A stretch of 64,000 bases of DNA, from positions 2,294,001 to 2,358,000 of the forward strand of contig JANUWI010000004.1 in the NCBI GenBank assembly GCA_025504975.1, given 5' to 3'. Position 1 is the first letter of the stretch. Each line of letters begins with the position of its first letter. The position numbers and the translations under genes are program-made. The stretch is from Plenodomus lindquistii (Eukaryota > Ascomycota > Dothideomycetes > Pleosporales > Leptosphaeriaceae). The notes beneath the pieces are model-generated. The model had not been told where the DNA came from. It saw only the letters and a list, made by a program, of their open reading frames with translations, and did not search any database. Shown one piece after another: positions 36,005-46,473 of the stretch.

Positions 36005-37362
36005 CTAAGCCGAAACCCTCACCGCAGGAACCGCCTCCGCAGCACCAACACTCTCTACCTCCCGCTCACCCACACTCGGCTCGTCCTTCCAGCGAAGAGC
36101 AGGCGAATCCAACAGTGCCATTCTGCCCTCCGCCTTCATCCGCTCAGCAGTGATGCGCTTCGGGTAATTGCGCATAAACATGTTAGTAAAGTGTGTGCCG
36201 TAGTGGATGCCGTCGACGGGATCCTGGCCAGCCTCGAAGCCTGGCAGCGGCTTCATGACGGCGGAGAAGTTCGGTTCGTGGAAGTAGGCGAATGAGAGGC
36301 GTTCGCGGGTGTTGAGGCCGACTTTGTGGGGGGTCGAGGGGAGGAAGGAGTTGGTTATGTATTGCATCATGTCCCCCTGTGGTGGTTGTTAGAAATGCCG
36401 ATTTTTTGAGAAGGGGAAGAAAGAGGATGAGCAATGAGGACTTGGGTATAATGACTTACAGGGAAAACGGTAAAGACGTCAGGAACAGGCGGGACGTAAA
36501 CCCAACCATCTGTATCCTCGTTCTTGCCTGCCGCGCTCTCCTTCCAATTCGCATAACTCTCGCCCTCAATCGGAGGACGGATGAACAGTCCACCAACTTC
36601 ATCTTGCGCAGCAATAACGAGTAGTCCGTAGTCGGTGTGGGATCCGATACCCCGGCCAGCCTTGCCCTTGCCATTCACGTTGTTGGCCTCTGGGAACCGC
36701 AGAATACGCATGTGGTGCCAGCCATCCTGGGTATACTTGGTCAACGCATTACCGTCCTTCATACCGAGTCCCCAAGCAATGAGCTGCAGCATCTTTTCGC
36801 CGCTTTCACCCAGGTAGTCCATGTACGCTTGCATAACGGTCTTCATCTGGTTGAAGGGCCAGGGATTTGGGCCATGGCATGGCCATTTTTGCTGGACGCG
36901 GGGGTCAGAGAGCGCGAGTTCCTTTGTCACGGTGAAGATTTCGCTGTAGTCGGCGATGTTGTCTGTTAGTTCCTCGCCCGAGGCAATGTAGCCTGCGAAC
37001 GACTGGTCGTCTACGCAAGCTGCTTTCTTCTTGTAGTCGAGGTCGAAGAACTTTCTGCTGGTTAGGAAGGCGGCTTCGGCGAACTTGCGGTTGATGGGAT
37101 CCATGGAGATTTGGAGGATGCCGTCGCGCTTCCAGGCGTCGATCATGCTCTTGCCTAGGGCTTTGTCGGCTGCGCTGCCGCTGATGGACTCGGGGAGCTC
37201 GAAGGTTCGGAGGGATCCGACGGTGGCTGGGTGGCCGGGTGGCATGGTGGAGCCCTTGTGGTCGGCTACGGTGGCCATTCTCCTGAGGGAGAGAGCTCTT
37301 GAGGAAGGGCGGAGCATGGCGCGGAGCATGGCTGGCCGCTGGAGTGTAGTGATGGCTGACAT
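36005..37362 (-). CDS. 2-oxoglutarate/Fe(II) oxygenase of the ethylene-forming-enzyme type
   Basis: Exons are 36460..37362 and 36005..36376, giving 424 aa. From LRTFELPESISG (residue 51) onward the order of motifs follows bacterial ethylene-forming enzyme (EFE): GYIASGEELT, WPCHGPNPWPF, GWHHMRILRFPE, GIGSHTDYGLLVIAAQD, STPHKVGLNTRER, FAYFHEPNF and FTNMFMRNYPKRIT. Iron ligands are His242, Asp244 and His318. Arg327 matches the 2-oxoglutarate-binding arginine. Glu131, Thr133, Arg219, Tyr245 and Arg370 match EFE arginine-pocket positions as I recall them, while the following Cys is Asn371. Residues 1-49 are an extra Arg/Ala/Ser-rich leader with a second Met at 29, resembling a mitochondrial presequence. 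EFE activity is possible but unproven. Confidence 0.88.
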
Positions 37363-39441
37363 TCTCGTGATATCGTCAAGTGAAGTGTATGAAAGTAAGG
37401 GAAACGCAGTGGTGATAACGACTGGAATAGCACTCCTGATCGAAGACTACCTGAAGGAGAAAAGGCTCTTCGTGTTTGATTGCTCTCCATCCGCAGCTTT
37501 CTTCTGTCCTTATATACTTCAACATCTCCCCTGGAATCTTCTTCTCATCCCATGTACTCGCGGCAGTTGCACAGAACAAAGGCAGGTTGATGTCCACCCT
37601 TGAAGCGCCCGAGTGAATTACCGTATAGAAGAGACCCCGTATGAGGATCATACGAGACGACACTCTAGCGTGTATAGCCCCACAAGCTCCTAAACAGTCG
37701 TATTCTTGATGTAAATAATATTCAGCATCGTGATAGTGGAAAAGTCCATGACCTGAGACCTCACAAAAAAGAAGCGCTAGTAGGGTAATCCCTGGTTTGT
37801 AATTGGCCGACTGTAGATGCACAGGTAAACGAGTACCTACTAAATCTCCGTACTAATCTTCTGGGTTGGAGTCGACGTTGTTAGCACCAAGCTGTTTTAG
37901 TTGGTACAGATACTAGCGAGGTAACGGTGAAGGCGGAACGCAATGGTTGTAAGAGAGTCTCGACCACATCAGCGCGTATACAACAACGGACCCTGAGACG
38001 CAGGTTCACGGCATAGCTCGACATATCAACGCCTTTGTTGCGTTAGCAGTAAGCTGAAAAGGGCTTAGGAAAGAAAATATCGTAATTGACAATTAGTAAG
38101 GGTGGTCTTTGACATGCTATCCCTTGTAGATGTAGCTTTGGCATGTTTTGACTGGTGGTGCAGTGATAGGAGTTTTGAGCCAGTCTGTACAGCGGCTCCG
38201 CGTTTTCGTGTATATCGGGCGGGGCTGCAGGAAGACTGGAGAGTCTAGACTACGCAAAGGTACCCTCGACATCTTACCCCAGAGATCTTGGGCTTGGAAT
38301 GGCATGATATCAAGGCCGATAAGGCCGGGACTCCGGGACGCTCTGACTGGCTCCCACACTTCTCATTACTGTGCTTTGCAACTCAAGTGCTATGTTTAGC
38401 AGCCTTTCCTTTCCTCTTTGGGCGGCGCCACATGTATTCTTGCAACGTCTGCGTTCTGACAGCCTGTCTGGCAAACGTTATCTCGGGACTTTCAGATGGA
38501 CCGAATTCACGGTACTGCGAATCTAAGACGGAACATTTCCATCCCGAATCAATCGGACCTACCATTGGTGTTTACATGGTTATATATTGCACAGGCTGAG
38601 CCGCACCGCATGGGCTGATCTGAGGCCGGTACTTCTTTGTATGTTCACGTCTCGTGCCGCACCGTTCATGCAATAATGGCGCGCCTTTGAAACCGTTGAA
38701 TCTTATTCATTCTAGAGCGGCATTTGTCAATTGCCGTTGTCTCCGCATCTAGGCATACGGCCAAGAAGGCAAATACTAGCTTCGCGATTGTACGTCCCAA
38801 GAACTCTTGCGATAGGTGTCAGACTATTACAGCTTGCACATTTAATGTAGATATCATAATGTTGTTGCAGCACTGCGGTGTGTGTACTAGCCAGACTACC
38901 TAGGTAGTCTTCAGGACATTCGGTGGTGTGACAGCGGAGTTATTCAGGATGAAGAAATGAAGCCATATTTTGAAGGCGGAGAATGGCATCCCCGCGCTTG
39001 ACCACGAGTAGTAGTATGTTCAGAATACAACAGAACCGTAACTCACCGCCACTCTCCATGTTGGTCTAACTCGACATTTGCATTGTGCCACTCCACTCAT
39101 CCCTCTTCGTTCAGACAACAGACTGATTCCAATGCACTTAGCTGATGAGATTTTACCGAAGACGTGCAGGGTGAAGAGTCCAGACGCATCGAATGAGATT
39201 CTTGCTAGCTCCCGTCTTATATCGTGTATATCATTAGAAAATATCAGTTTAGTGATGGAGTCGACTTGTATACATATGCCTGTAGCGCAGTCTTACAGCC
39301 CTAGCAGCCCTATAGTACTGAAACCGTACATGTGGGACTAGTAAAGCCCTAATATAGACCTAAAACAGGAAACGCCGGCCATGTCCAGGAAGTTGCTTCA
39401 TTAAAAGCTTCGCATAATTCCAACGAAATGAGACGACGGCA
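37363..39441. other. Intergenic, 2.1 kb, no supported gene
   Basis: This is among the longest gene-poor stretches in the window, lying upstream of the EFE-like gene. Open frames of 70-170 codons on both strands overlap one another and have no domain signal. No transposon remnant or RNA gene was recognised. Confidence 0.55.
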
Positions 39442-40512
39442 TTACCATTTCACAACCAATTTACCACCAGAGACCTTGTTCTGCCGCAACTTATCAAGAC
39501 CTGGCAAGATCGCATCCATACCGCCCTCTTCCAACGTTACTGGATTTGGCGGGATAATCTTGGTAAATTTCGGTAGATCCGCAAAGAATCGGACGAGCGC
39601 CGCACGATCCGACGGGTTTGCCGGGAACTTCGGTCCGATAGGGGCAAACCACTGAAATGGAAGACCATTCAGCGTGTATGCCAAAATCATCTCATGCTCA
39701 ACAGCCGAGAACTTGGGCTTGGTCGTCGGCAACAGATGAATGACCTTTCCACCTTTCTCGCCAATGACCCTGTCGCAGATTTCGGTGGATTTCCCTTCCG
39801 AGTAGCAGTCGACTGCTTTGCTGATGTTTGGATACTGCTTTGCGATCTGTTCGGCAACATCGCTGTCGCGGTAGTTGAAGACGGCTTCGGCACCGCAGCT
39901 CTTCACCAGATCGAACGAATGCGGCGAGGCGGTACCGACAACTTTGCATCCGACCGCTTTGGCTATCTTTGTGGTGAACATACCAGCGGATGTTGAGGCG
40001 CCATAGACGAAAATGGTTGGGGCAGCTTCACCAGACAATTTCTCCTCACCAAGGAAGGGAAGACCGAGACGCGCGTTGAGAGCCTGCATCGCAGTGCAGG
40101 CCGATACGCCATATGTTGTTGCGTCGGTATCATCCATATCATCTGGTATCTTCCAGGCCAGGTCACTGTCAATCTTGAGATATTCGGCAAAGGCACCTCG
40201 GTCAGGAAACAAGCCTCCGTGTACCAGGCCAGCTATGCGATCACCGACTTTCCACGACTTCGATGCTTTGTCGCCCACTTTGAACACTTCGCCAGCGTAG
40301 TCGCATCCGATAATGGATCCAGGAGGCGATATAATATCAATATGCTTGTGGTCGGTGGGGTTCAGGGCAACGGCCCGCACCTTGACGAGGACTTCGTTGT
40401 CTGAAATGCTCGGAATGGGAACATCCTTCCATTGAGCATTTGAACCTTTATTTCCTATGGCGAGTTTGGCAACTCTGAAGAGGATATTGTTGCTGGTTAC
40501 GAGCGCTTTCAT
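39442..40512 (-). CDS. Medium-chain (MDR) NAD(P)H reductase, zinc-free
   Basis: This is a single exon of 356 aa starting at MKALVTSNNILFRVAKLAIG. An in-frame extension of 54 codons upstream is dismissed because it lacks family similarity. The GroES-like N-terminal domain has PSISDNEVLVKVRAVALNPTDHKH and GCDYAGEVFKVG; the Rossmann domain has FVYGASTSAGMFTTKIAKAVG near residue 165. The structural-zinc cysteines of true alcohol dehydrogenases are absent, so it belongs with quinone-oxidoreductase, CipB/ToxD or trans-enoyl-reductase-like MDR proteins. It reduces an unknown enone, enoyl or quinone substrate with NAD(P)H in the cytosol. It is divergent from the FAD oxidoreductase at 41643. Confidence 0.88.
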   Translation of the reverse strand: MKALVTSNNILFRVAKLAIGNKGSNAQWKDVPIPSISDNEVLVKVRAVALNPTDHKHIDIISPPGSIIGCDYAGEVFKVGDKASKSWKVGDRIAGLVHGGLFPDRGAFAEYLKIDSDLAWKIPDDMDDTDATTYGVSACTAMQALNARLGLPFLGEEKLSGEAAPTIFVYGASTSAGMFTTKIAKAVGCKVVGTASPHSFDLVKSCGAEAVFNYRDSDVAEQIAKQYPNISKAVDCYSEGKSTEICDRVIGEKGGKVIHLLPTTKPKFSAVEHEMILAYTLNGLPFQWFAPIGPKFPANPSDRAALVRFFADLPKFTKIIPPNPVTLEEGGMDAILPGLDKLRQNKVSGGKLVVKW

Positions 40513-41642
40513 GATGTGCGGTGGTGTGCGGAGTAACGTGAGGAGTGACGTCAAAGATAAGGAACCGCAGTTCAGTTTGTGAAGAAAATTGCAACTGAGT
40601 ACGGTCTGGCAGATGGGGTTGCCTTTTAATCTGATCTCGGACCGTGGCAAGAGTAAAGGGACGTTGCAACACAAATCCCGACTTATCTTTCTCTACCCTC
40701 TCTTCCTCTTCTAGGGCGTTCTGGTGAGAAGGCGGTACAACAGTTGTACCGTCGGCGAACAGTGTGGGCCTTCCAGACGCATTTGTCGTACGCTTTGCAT
40801 TGAGTCTAACCAAATTGAGCATGGTTAGTGAACCGTCTTCAGGAAGATCAACAAGGTGTGATTAGTTATCAACGTTTAGCCTCGGTAAGTAAAGTTTTTC
40901 GGTTTAGCGTGTGCCTCTTTCAGCATTTGCATCACAATCCAAGACCACCTCACAGCATATACAGAGTACCCTAAGACTTGCTGTTTAACAAGCGACCATG
41001 GATCAACGTATCTGATTAGAAGAATTCACATCATCTCTGCAGAGCTCTCTTTGGTTGCATGGATCATGGTAAGTCATTTACGATCTCGGTGCTTAGGTTT
41101 CCACTAATATTATGAGCTCCAATGTCCTCCAACCCGGGATGAGAATGTTTTGCTACGTTACTTGCTATTACATTGTCTAACCCAAGTAGAACTCCTGTGT
41201 ATGTAAACACTCTGTGCGGGTATGGTGTCCACGTTCTCATTGCTTATTGGAGCATAAGCGACCCGTGCTATCACCGATTTTGCTTGCTGAAAGCAACAGT
41301 CATTCTATATCATGGTAAGATGGCTGCACTTCGGAGTCATTCTTTGAATTTGAGTAGGTTGGAGGAGCTCTACGGGGTAAATAATCAAAAACGTCGACTC
41401 GCATCCATGCAAAAGTTCCACAAATCAGTAATCCACTTTGACCAAGTCGCAAAGCTGCTTTGTATGCATGAGCTTTAGCCAAGGATGCGAAGCGACGTGT
41501 CGAGTTACTTGCTCTAGATATCCCAGTATATAGTTCGTCCTACTTCAACTCTGTGTCAACGCCTACTCATCAGCAAGCTCTATCATCCACGGCCATTCCA
41601 TACTTCAGCGTCTATCTCTTCAACATTTACACACCATCCAAT
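40513..41642. promoter_or_regulatory. Divergent intergenic region, MDR reductase / FAD oxidoreductase
   Basis: This 1.13-kb stretch separates two divergent redox genes and must contain both promoters. A 101-codon frame at 41173-41478 has no recognisable features and is opposed by a minus-strand frame, so I do not call it. Confidence 0.5.
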
Positions 41643-43052
41643 ATGGCAGAAACTATCTCTCCCGACTACCTCGTGATCGGCGCAGGTGCCATGGGAATGG
41701 CCTTTGTCGATACACTCATCGCCGACAACACTCAGGCCACAGTAGCCATAGTGGACCGCTACTCTCGCCCCGGAGGCCACTGGACCATCGCCTACCCCTT
41801 CGTCACCCTTCACCAGCCATCAATCGCATATGGCGTCAACTCTCGCCACCTCGGAGAAGATAAAATCGACCAAGTTGGCTTAAACAAAGGCCTCATGGAA
41901 CTAGCAACCGGCGACGAGGTCTGCGCTTACTTCGGTAAGGTCATGCAACAGACGTTCCTGCCCTCGGGTCGGGTCGTATACTATCCCAAGCATGATTATC
42001 TGGGAGAGGGGAAATTCAGGTCTATCATCACGCATAAAACCATCCAAGTCGGACCGAACACACGCATCGTGGACGCTACGTACATGAAGGTCGTAGTTCC
42101 TGCCATGCGCCCGCCGGTTTACGAGGTCGTGGATGGCGTGGAAGTCATTGCTCCCAACGGGGTGTCGACACTATCACGACCCCATAACGCGTATACCGTG
42201 GTCGGAGCTGGCAAAACCGGAGTCGACGCCTGTCTGTGGCTGATAACCAATGGAATTGATCCAAAGAAGATATCCTGGATCATGCCGCGAGACTCGTGGT
42301 TCTACGAACGTGGTAGCCTCCAGCCTACAGGGACCCCCGAACAGAACGCTCAAAAGTTCGCTGCGGCCGGTGTAGCGACGATGAATGCGACATCAACCGA
42401 GGATCTGTTTCTACGGCTTGAAGCTTGTGGAAGTATGGTGCGGATGGACAAGAATATCATGCCCACCATGTTTAGGTGTGCGATTATTTCAGCCCTCGAA
42501 TTCGAACAGATTCAAAGAATTGGAAATATCATCCGCAAGGGACGAGTCACGCGACTCAGCCCCACGGAGGTGACATTGGAACAGGGCACGTATAAACCGG
42601 AGCCTGATACACTGTACATTGATTGTACTGCTGATGGGCTAGCAAAGCTCGAGCCCACACCCGTCTTCAACGGCAAAAACATTACGCTGCAGGCGGTACG
42701 GTTCTGCCAGCAAGTGTTCAGTGCCGCTGTCATTGCTCGTGTGGAGGCTATGTATGAAGGTGACGACGTCAAGAATGACTTATGTGGCGTTGTCCCGCAT
42801 CCGGACGAACCAGCAGATTATCCCGGCGTTATCTTTAAGTCTTATCAGAATGGACTGAAGTGGATGGCGGACCCGAAGATGGCTTCTTGGTTGAAAGATT
42901 GCAGACTGGATTTGTTTGGCGCACGGTCGAGGTATATAGCTAAAGTCGAAGATGGAAAGGATGCAGCAGCCGAGGCAGCCGCACAGCTTAAAGCGCTTTG
43001 CGACAAAGTGGAAAGTCTTATGGTGAAGGAGGCTGGAGAAGTAAAAGCTTAG
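41643..43052 (+). CDS. FAD/NAD(P)-dependent oxidoreductase
   Basis: This is a single exon of 469 aa starting at MAETISPDYLVIGAGAMGM; in-frame codons upstream look like leader. The FAD-binding GxGxxG is VIGAGAMG (residues 11-18), followed by the acidic strand end and RPGGHW. A second dinucleotide motif, VVGAGKTGVDACLWL near residue 185, suggests NAD(P)H binding. The Baeyer-Villiger/FMO fingerprint is not clear, so I call only the superfamily. Similar proteins are scattered in fungal genomes, often without known substrate. It is divergent from the MDR reductase and part of a four-enzyme block at 36-44.6 kb. Confidence 0.85.
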   Translation: MAETISPDYLVIGAGAMGMAFVDTLIADNTQATVAIVDRYSRPGGHWTIAYPFVTLHQPSIAYGVNSRHLGEDKIDQVGLNKGLMELATGDEVCAYFGKVMQQTFLPSGRVVYYPKHDYLGEGKFRSIITHKTIQVGPNTRIVDATYMKVVVPAMRPPVYEVVDGVEVIAPNGVSTLSRPHNAYTVVGAGKTGVDACLWLITNGIDPKKISWIMPRDSWFYERGSLQPTGTPEQNAQKFAAAGVATMNATSTEDLFLRLEACGSMVRMDKNIMPTMFRCAIISALEFEQIQRIGNIIRKGRVTRLSPTEVTLEQGTYKPEPDTLYIDCTADGLAKLEPTPVFNGKNITLQAVRFCQQVFSAAVIARVEAMYEGDDVKNDLCGVVPHPDEPADYPGVIFKSYQNGLKWMADPKMASWLKDCRLDLFGARSRYIAKVEDGKDAAAEAAAQLKALCDKVESLMVKEAGEVKA

Positions 43053-43432
43053 CTAGTACGATAATCAAATGCATGGAAGAGATCGTACATGTATAGAGAG
43101 GTCGCTATGAAACGTTCGATAAAAGTTTGTGCACAGTCTAGATGTTAGGGACGTACGGTATTCAACATGTGCTCGTACTGAGTAACTTATTATGTCAAGT
43201 CTGCGTAAAGAGGGTCACGGTCAAGTCCTCGTTGGAAATAATGGCACATCGTTCGCGGATACTACTCGAAGAATTATATGGGAAAAGTAGGACTTGCTAG
43301 CTATGAGTGAGTGTGCTAATATGACGACCTGGTCCCGATTCTCGTGGAAGAAGTTATCTCGTGTTTCGAGCTGAGAGATATACTTAGCATTCCATGCAAT
43401 TACCTAAATTCTGTACTCCCACCAAACTTCCC
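43053..43432. other. Short intergenic gap
   Basis: This 380-bp gap lies between convergent genes and shows no feature. Confidence 0.6.
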
Positions 43433-44553
43433 CTACACCCCCCTAGCACCCAAATCTTCTAACCACCCCAAGATCACCCCCACAGTCTCCTCAGGCGCTT
43501 CCTCCGCGCCAAAATGCCCCACCCCACTACCAAGCCCATGACTCTTAATCTCAACCCCCTCATCAACCCACTCCCTCCACACCTCCGGAAACGTGAACCG
43601 ACTCCCAATATACCCCTCACTATAAATCAACAACAACGGCACTGGCACCTTCCTCCCTTCCTTCGCCCAGCCCTCCTCCCTCTCAACATCCGTCGAAGCA
43701 CCATGCTCATAGTCCTCACAACTCGCCTTGAGCGTACCGTCTTGCTCGAAGAAGCCACCATACACGTCCAACGCGTCATCAGCTTTCAGACTTGCAAGAC
43801 CAGCGGTGGATTTGCCAGCCCAACGTAGTATCATTTCGTGACACCAGTTTGCGGGGCCAAAAGCGGTGATGAGGCGGGTTGCGAGGTCGACGTTTGCGAG
43901 GAGGGGCCAGTGGAAGTAGCCTGTTATTTCTTTGGAGGCGATGGTGGGGGAGGTGTAGTGTTGCCATTGGGATGAGGTTGGAACCTATGCATGGAAATTA
44001 GTATGGGGGGGAGGTTGGAATTTGGTAAGGATGGATGGAAATCACAATGTCTATTAAGCATGTTGCTAGGATGTTGATGCCGGAGAGGCCTGAGACGGTG
44101 ATATGGTGTGCTACTCTTGCGCCACGGTCGTGGCCGATTAGAATCACTGGGATGGGATCTGGTGAGGGGGCGCTGGAGGTCCGTTTGACTTCTGTCTTGA
44201 GTGCGTTGAGGATTGCGGTGCCGGCGGAGAGTTTGTCGTTTTTGGGAATGGTGGCGCTGGCGCCGTAGCCGGGTAGATCGGGGACGAATATGGGAGATGA
44301 AGATGGTAGCAGGGGAATCACATGACGCCACCTGTGGTGGTCAGCTTCAGGTGATAGATTTGGCGTGGGAGAGCAAGTACATGTATGACGATTGGGGATA
44401 GCCGTGTATCAAGACTAAGATGGGGTTCTTGTCGGATGCCGCACCTAAGGATCGACTGTAGCAAGCGATTTGTTCCTGGTTTACAATCGTTTTGGACAAG
44501 CCGAGGCTGCTCAGTTTGTCATCTTGAAGCTTGAGGGCATTTATGGAAGGCAT
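43433..44553 (-). CDS. Alpha/beta hydrolase, haloacetate-dehalogenase / epoxide-hydrolase family
   Basis: Exons are 44381..44553, 44046..44331 and 43433..43984, giving 336 aa. Splicing of exon 1 to 2 creates the conserved SSYMWRHVIPLL. The oxyanion motif is HGYP (residues 50-53). The nucleophile elbow GHDRGAR places Asp126. The acid is Asp152 in CLIDIVPT and the base is His310 in GSGVGHFGAEEAPEE. His178-Trp179 (YFHWPLLA) match the halide-stabilising pair of fluoroacetate dehalogenases. The block CEDYEHGAS also fits that subfamily. It hydrolyses a carbon-halogen or epoxide bond; the substrate is unknown. The donor of intron 2 is GTGATT, weaker than most here but the only in-frame choice that gives IVPT. 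Confidence 0.87.
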
Positions 44554-44878
44554 TGCGTTGAGATGCAGGGGAACAACGTTGGCCTAGGTGCAGGGAACTC
44601 CTTCCACGAGATTGTTTTTCTAAGTTTTGAGGATGTACGAAGATTATACACATTGCATATCTCGTACTAAATTACTAATGTTGGGGATGACGCAATAACG
44701 AATGTCACGTGCGGGCACGGCGGACCCCTCTGAAGTCTAACACTGATGCTGTATTTTGAACAATGTTCGAGTTCGACACTTTTGTCTTCCACCGATTTGT
44801 TGATGTGTCGTGATGTCTTCGACCCTGAAAACGCCATCGCTATGCAATTCAAATACGTGCTGATAGTGACAAAGTGCA
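44554..44878. other. Short intergenic gap
   Basis: This 325-bp gap contains the hydrolase promoter and the SOF1 3' end. Nothing else is recognised. Confidence 0.55.
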
Positions 44879-46268
44879 TCACTGTTCCCGCGCCAAAACC
44901 ATCTTCTCACGCTCTGCTTTCCGCCTGACTTCGCCCTTCTTCGTATGTCTCCTTTCGTTCTCCTCCTTCCTCCTAATCGCCTTGAGTTCTTCGTTCTTGA
45001 TCTCACCGGCCTTCTTGACAGTCTTGGGGATGTGTCTGTGCCTGGCAATGCGCTTGATCTCAGGCATGTGCTTGTAGCGCTCCTTGAGAGCTTCGTCATA
45101 CTGCAGCTTCTGGCGAAGAGCAAACGACTTGACTCCTTGTCGCTCAGAGGCCTTGGCACGCCACAGACGCACGTTGCCATCGTCGGAACCGCTCAGTACG
45201 TAGTTGTTATCTGGACTCCACGCTACGGAGAAGACTCTCTGCATACGCTTGGTGTGGTACGTATCGCGCGAGTGGCCTTTTTGTCTCTCCCATAGACGAA
45301 TCGATCGATCGTAGGAACCAGTCACTAGCTCTTCTCCTGTGGGACTGAACTCTACGCTCATCACAGCAGCAACATGGCCCTTTAGTACTTGCAGCGCACG
45401 CTTCATGTTACGCATGTCGAAGATCTTGACAAAGTTAGCTAGAGACTTGTGCGTTCAGGGACTCAAAACTTACGTATGCATTGTGATCTTCGTTTGCGAC
45501 AGCAAAGTTGTAAGCCTCCATTGGGTTCCAGGCGATGCAGTTGGATGCAAAGTTCAAGACCGTTCGGTGCAGGGGCATATTGGTGCGCATGTCATATAGG
45601 ATGATCGCACGATCTGTGGCGCAGGATGCTAGTATAGATGTCTCGACTTGGTTGAATGAGACGTAGTTGATGGTGTCGATAGCGGACGGCCAGACGAGGT
45701 TCTGCACAGGGGCTCCAGATGTACGGGCGGTGTCGTATATCGAGACGACGCTCGATGCCGCAGCGAATGTAGGGAGTGATCGGTGATGCGATACGGAGGT
45801 AAAGGCCGCATTGCCGTGCCATGTCGCTTTCGGGGGAGACTTTGAAGGCTGCGCATACGGTTCAAACATCTGAATCTGGCGATCTGAGCCACATGTTATG
45901 AGCCTCTTGTCCCGCGTCCAGCACATGCCCTTGACCATGTTCTCGTGTGCCTGCGCTTGCCACCTCTCTTTCCTGCTCGTGAAGTCCCACACTTTGACGA
46001 CGCCGTCGCCACTGCCACTAGCAAAATGCTCGAGAGAGTTGGGGTCCTTGGCAAAGGCGTATACACCGTCGACGTGTCCGGGCTCAAAGTCGCCCAGGAA
46101 GGGCTGCGCAAACATGCGCTCGACCTTTGTCGCATTGAGGGCTCTCGTATACTCGCGGGCGCGTTCGAAGGGGTGCAGGTTGGGGTCGAGATTGCGCGTG
46201 ACCTTGGCTACGTTGGAGCCAGGCGCCTGCACGGAGGCCGCGGACCGGCTGAGGGCCTTGATCTTCAT
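44879..46268 (-). CDS. SOF1: WD40 protein Sof1 (DCAF13), small-subunit processome
   Basis: Exons are 45474..46268 and 44879..45424, giving 446 aa. MKIKALSRSA is chosen as start because Sof1 orthologues begin MKIK; the frame stays open upstream. Hallmarks are NLDPNLHPFERAREYTRALN, VERMFAQPFLG, GHVDGVYAFAKD and NEDHNAY. A set of WD repeats follows, then the C-terminal Sof1-like domain HMPEIKRIARHRHIPK followed by basic residues. The intron between NAY and IFDMRN ends in AAG. Sof1 is part of the 90S pre-ribosome and needed for 18S rRNA maturation in the nucleolus. It shares a 205-bp promoter with the ribosomal protein gene RPL27. Confidence 0.94.
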
Positions 46269-46473
46269 GGTTTTGGGGGTGTCGCCGTCTTGCTCGCGCA
46301 CGCCGCGAACTTTTTCCGTGGGCCTCGACATGGCCGACATGGATTTCGGCGGCGGACCACTAGCGCCCTGCACGGGCCACATCTCGTTAAGCGAGCACCA
46401 CGCGCATTTTGCTCTTTGACAGATTCGAACTCCACGACCAGCAACCCCATCACGAACCCGGACGACAGCCACA
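46269..46473. promoter_or_regulatory. Compact divergent promoter SOF1 / RPL27
   Basis: Only 205 bp separate the two start codons, so one bidirectional region drives a ribosome-assembly factor and a ribosomal protein. I could not assign a TATA box. Confidence 0.55.

Noticed and set aside
37376..37822. 148-codon minus-strand frame upstream of the EFE-like gene
   Set aside because: It begins with a plausible hydrophobic segment but has no family signature and overlaps the likely promoter and leader of the EFE-like gene.
40513..40674. N-terminal extension of the MDR reductase by 54 codons
   Set aside because: The family starts at MKALVxxxN, and the upstream codons are Leu/Cys-rich without similarity; treated as 5' leader.
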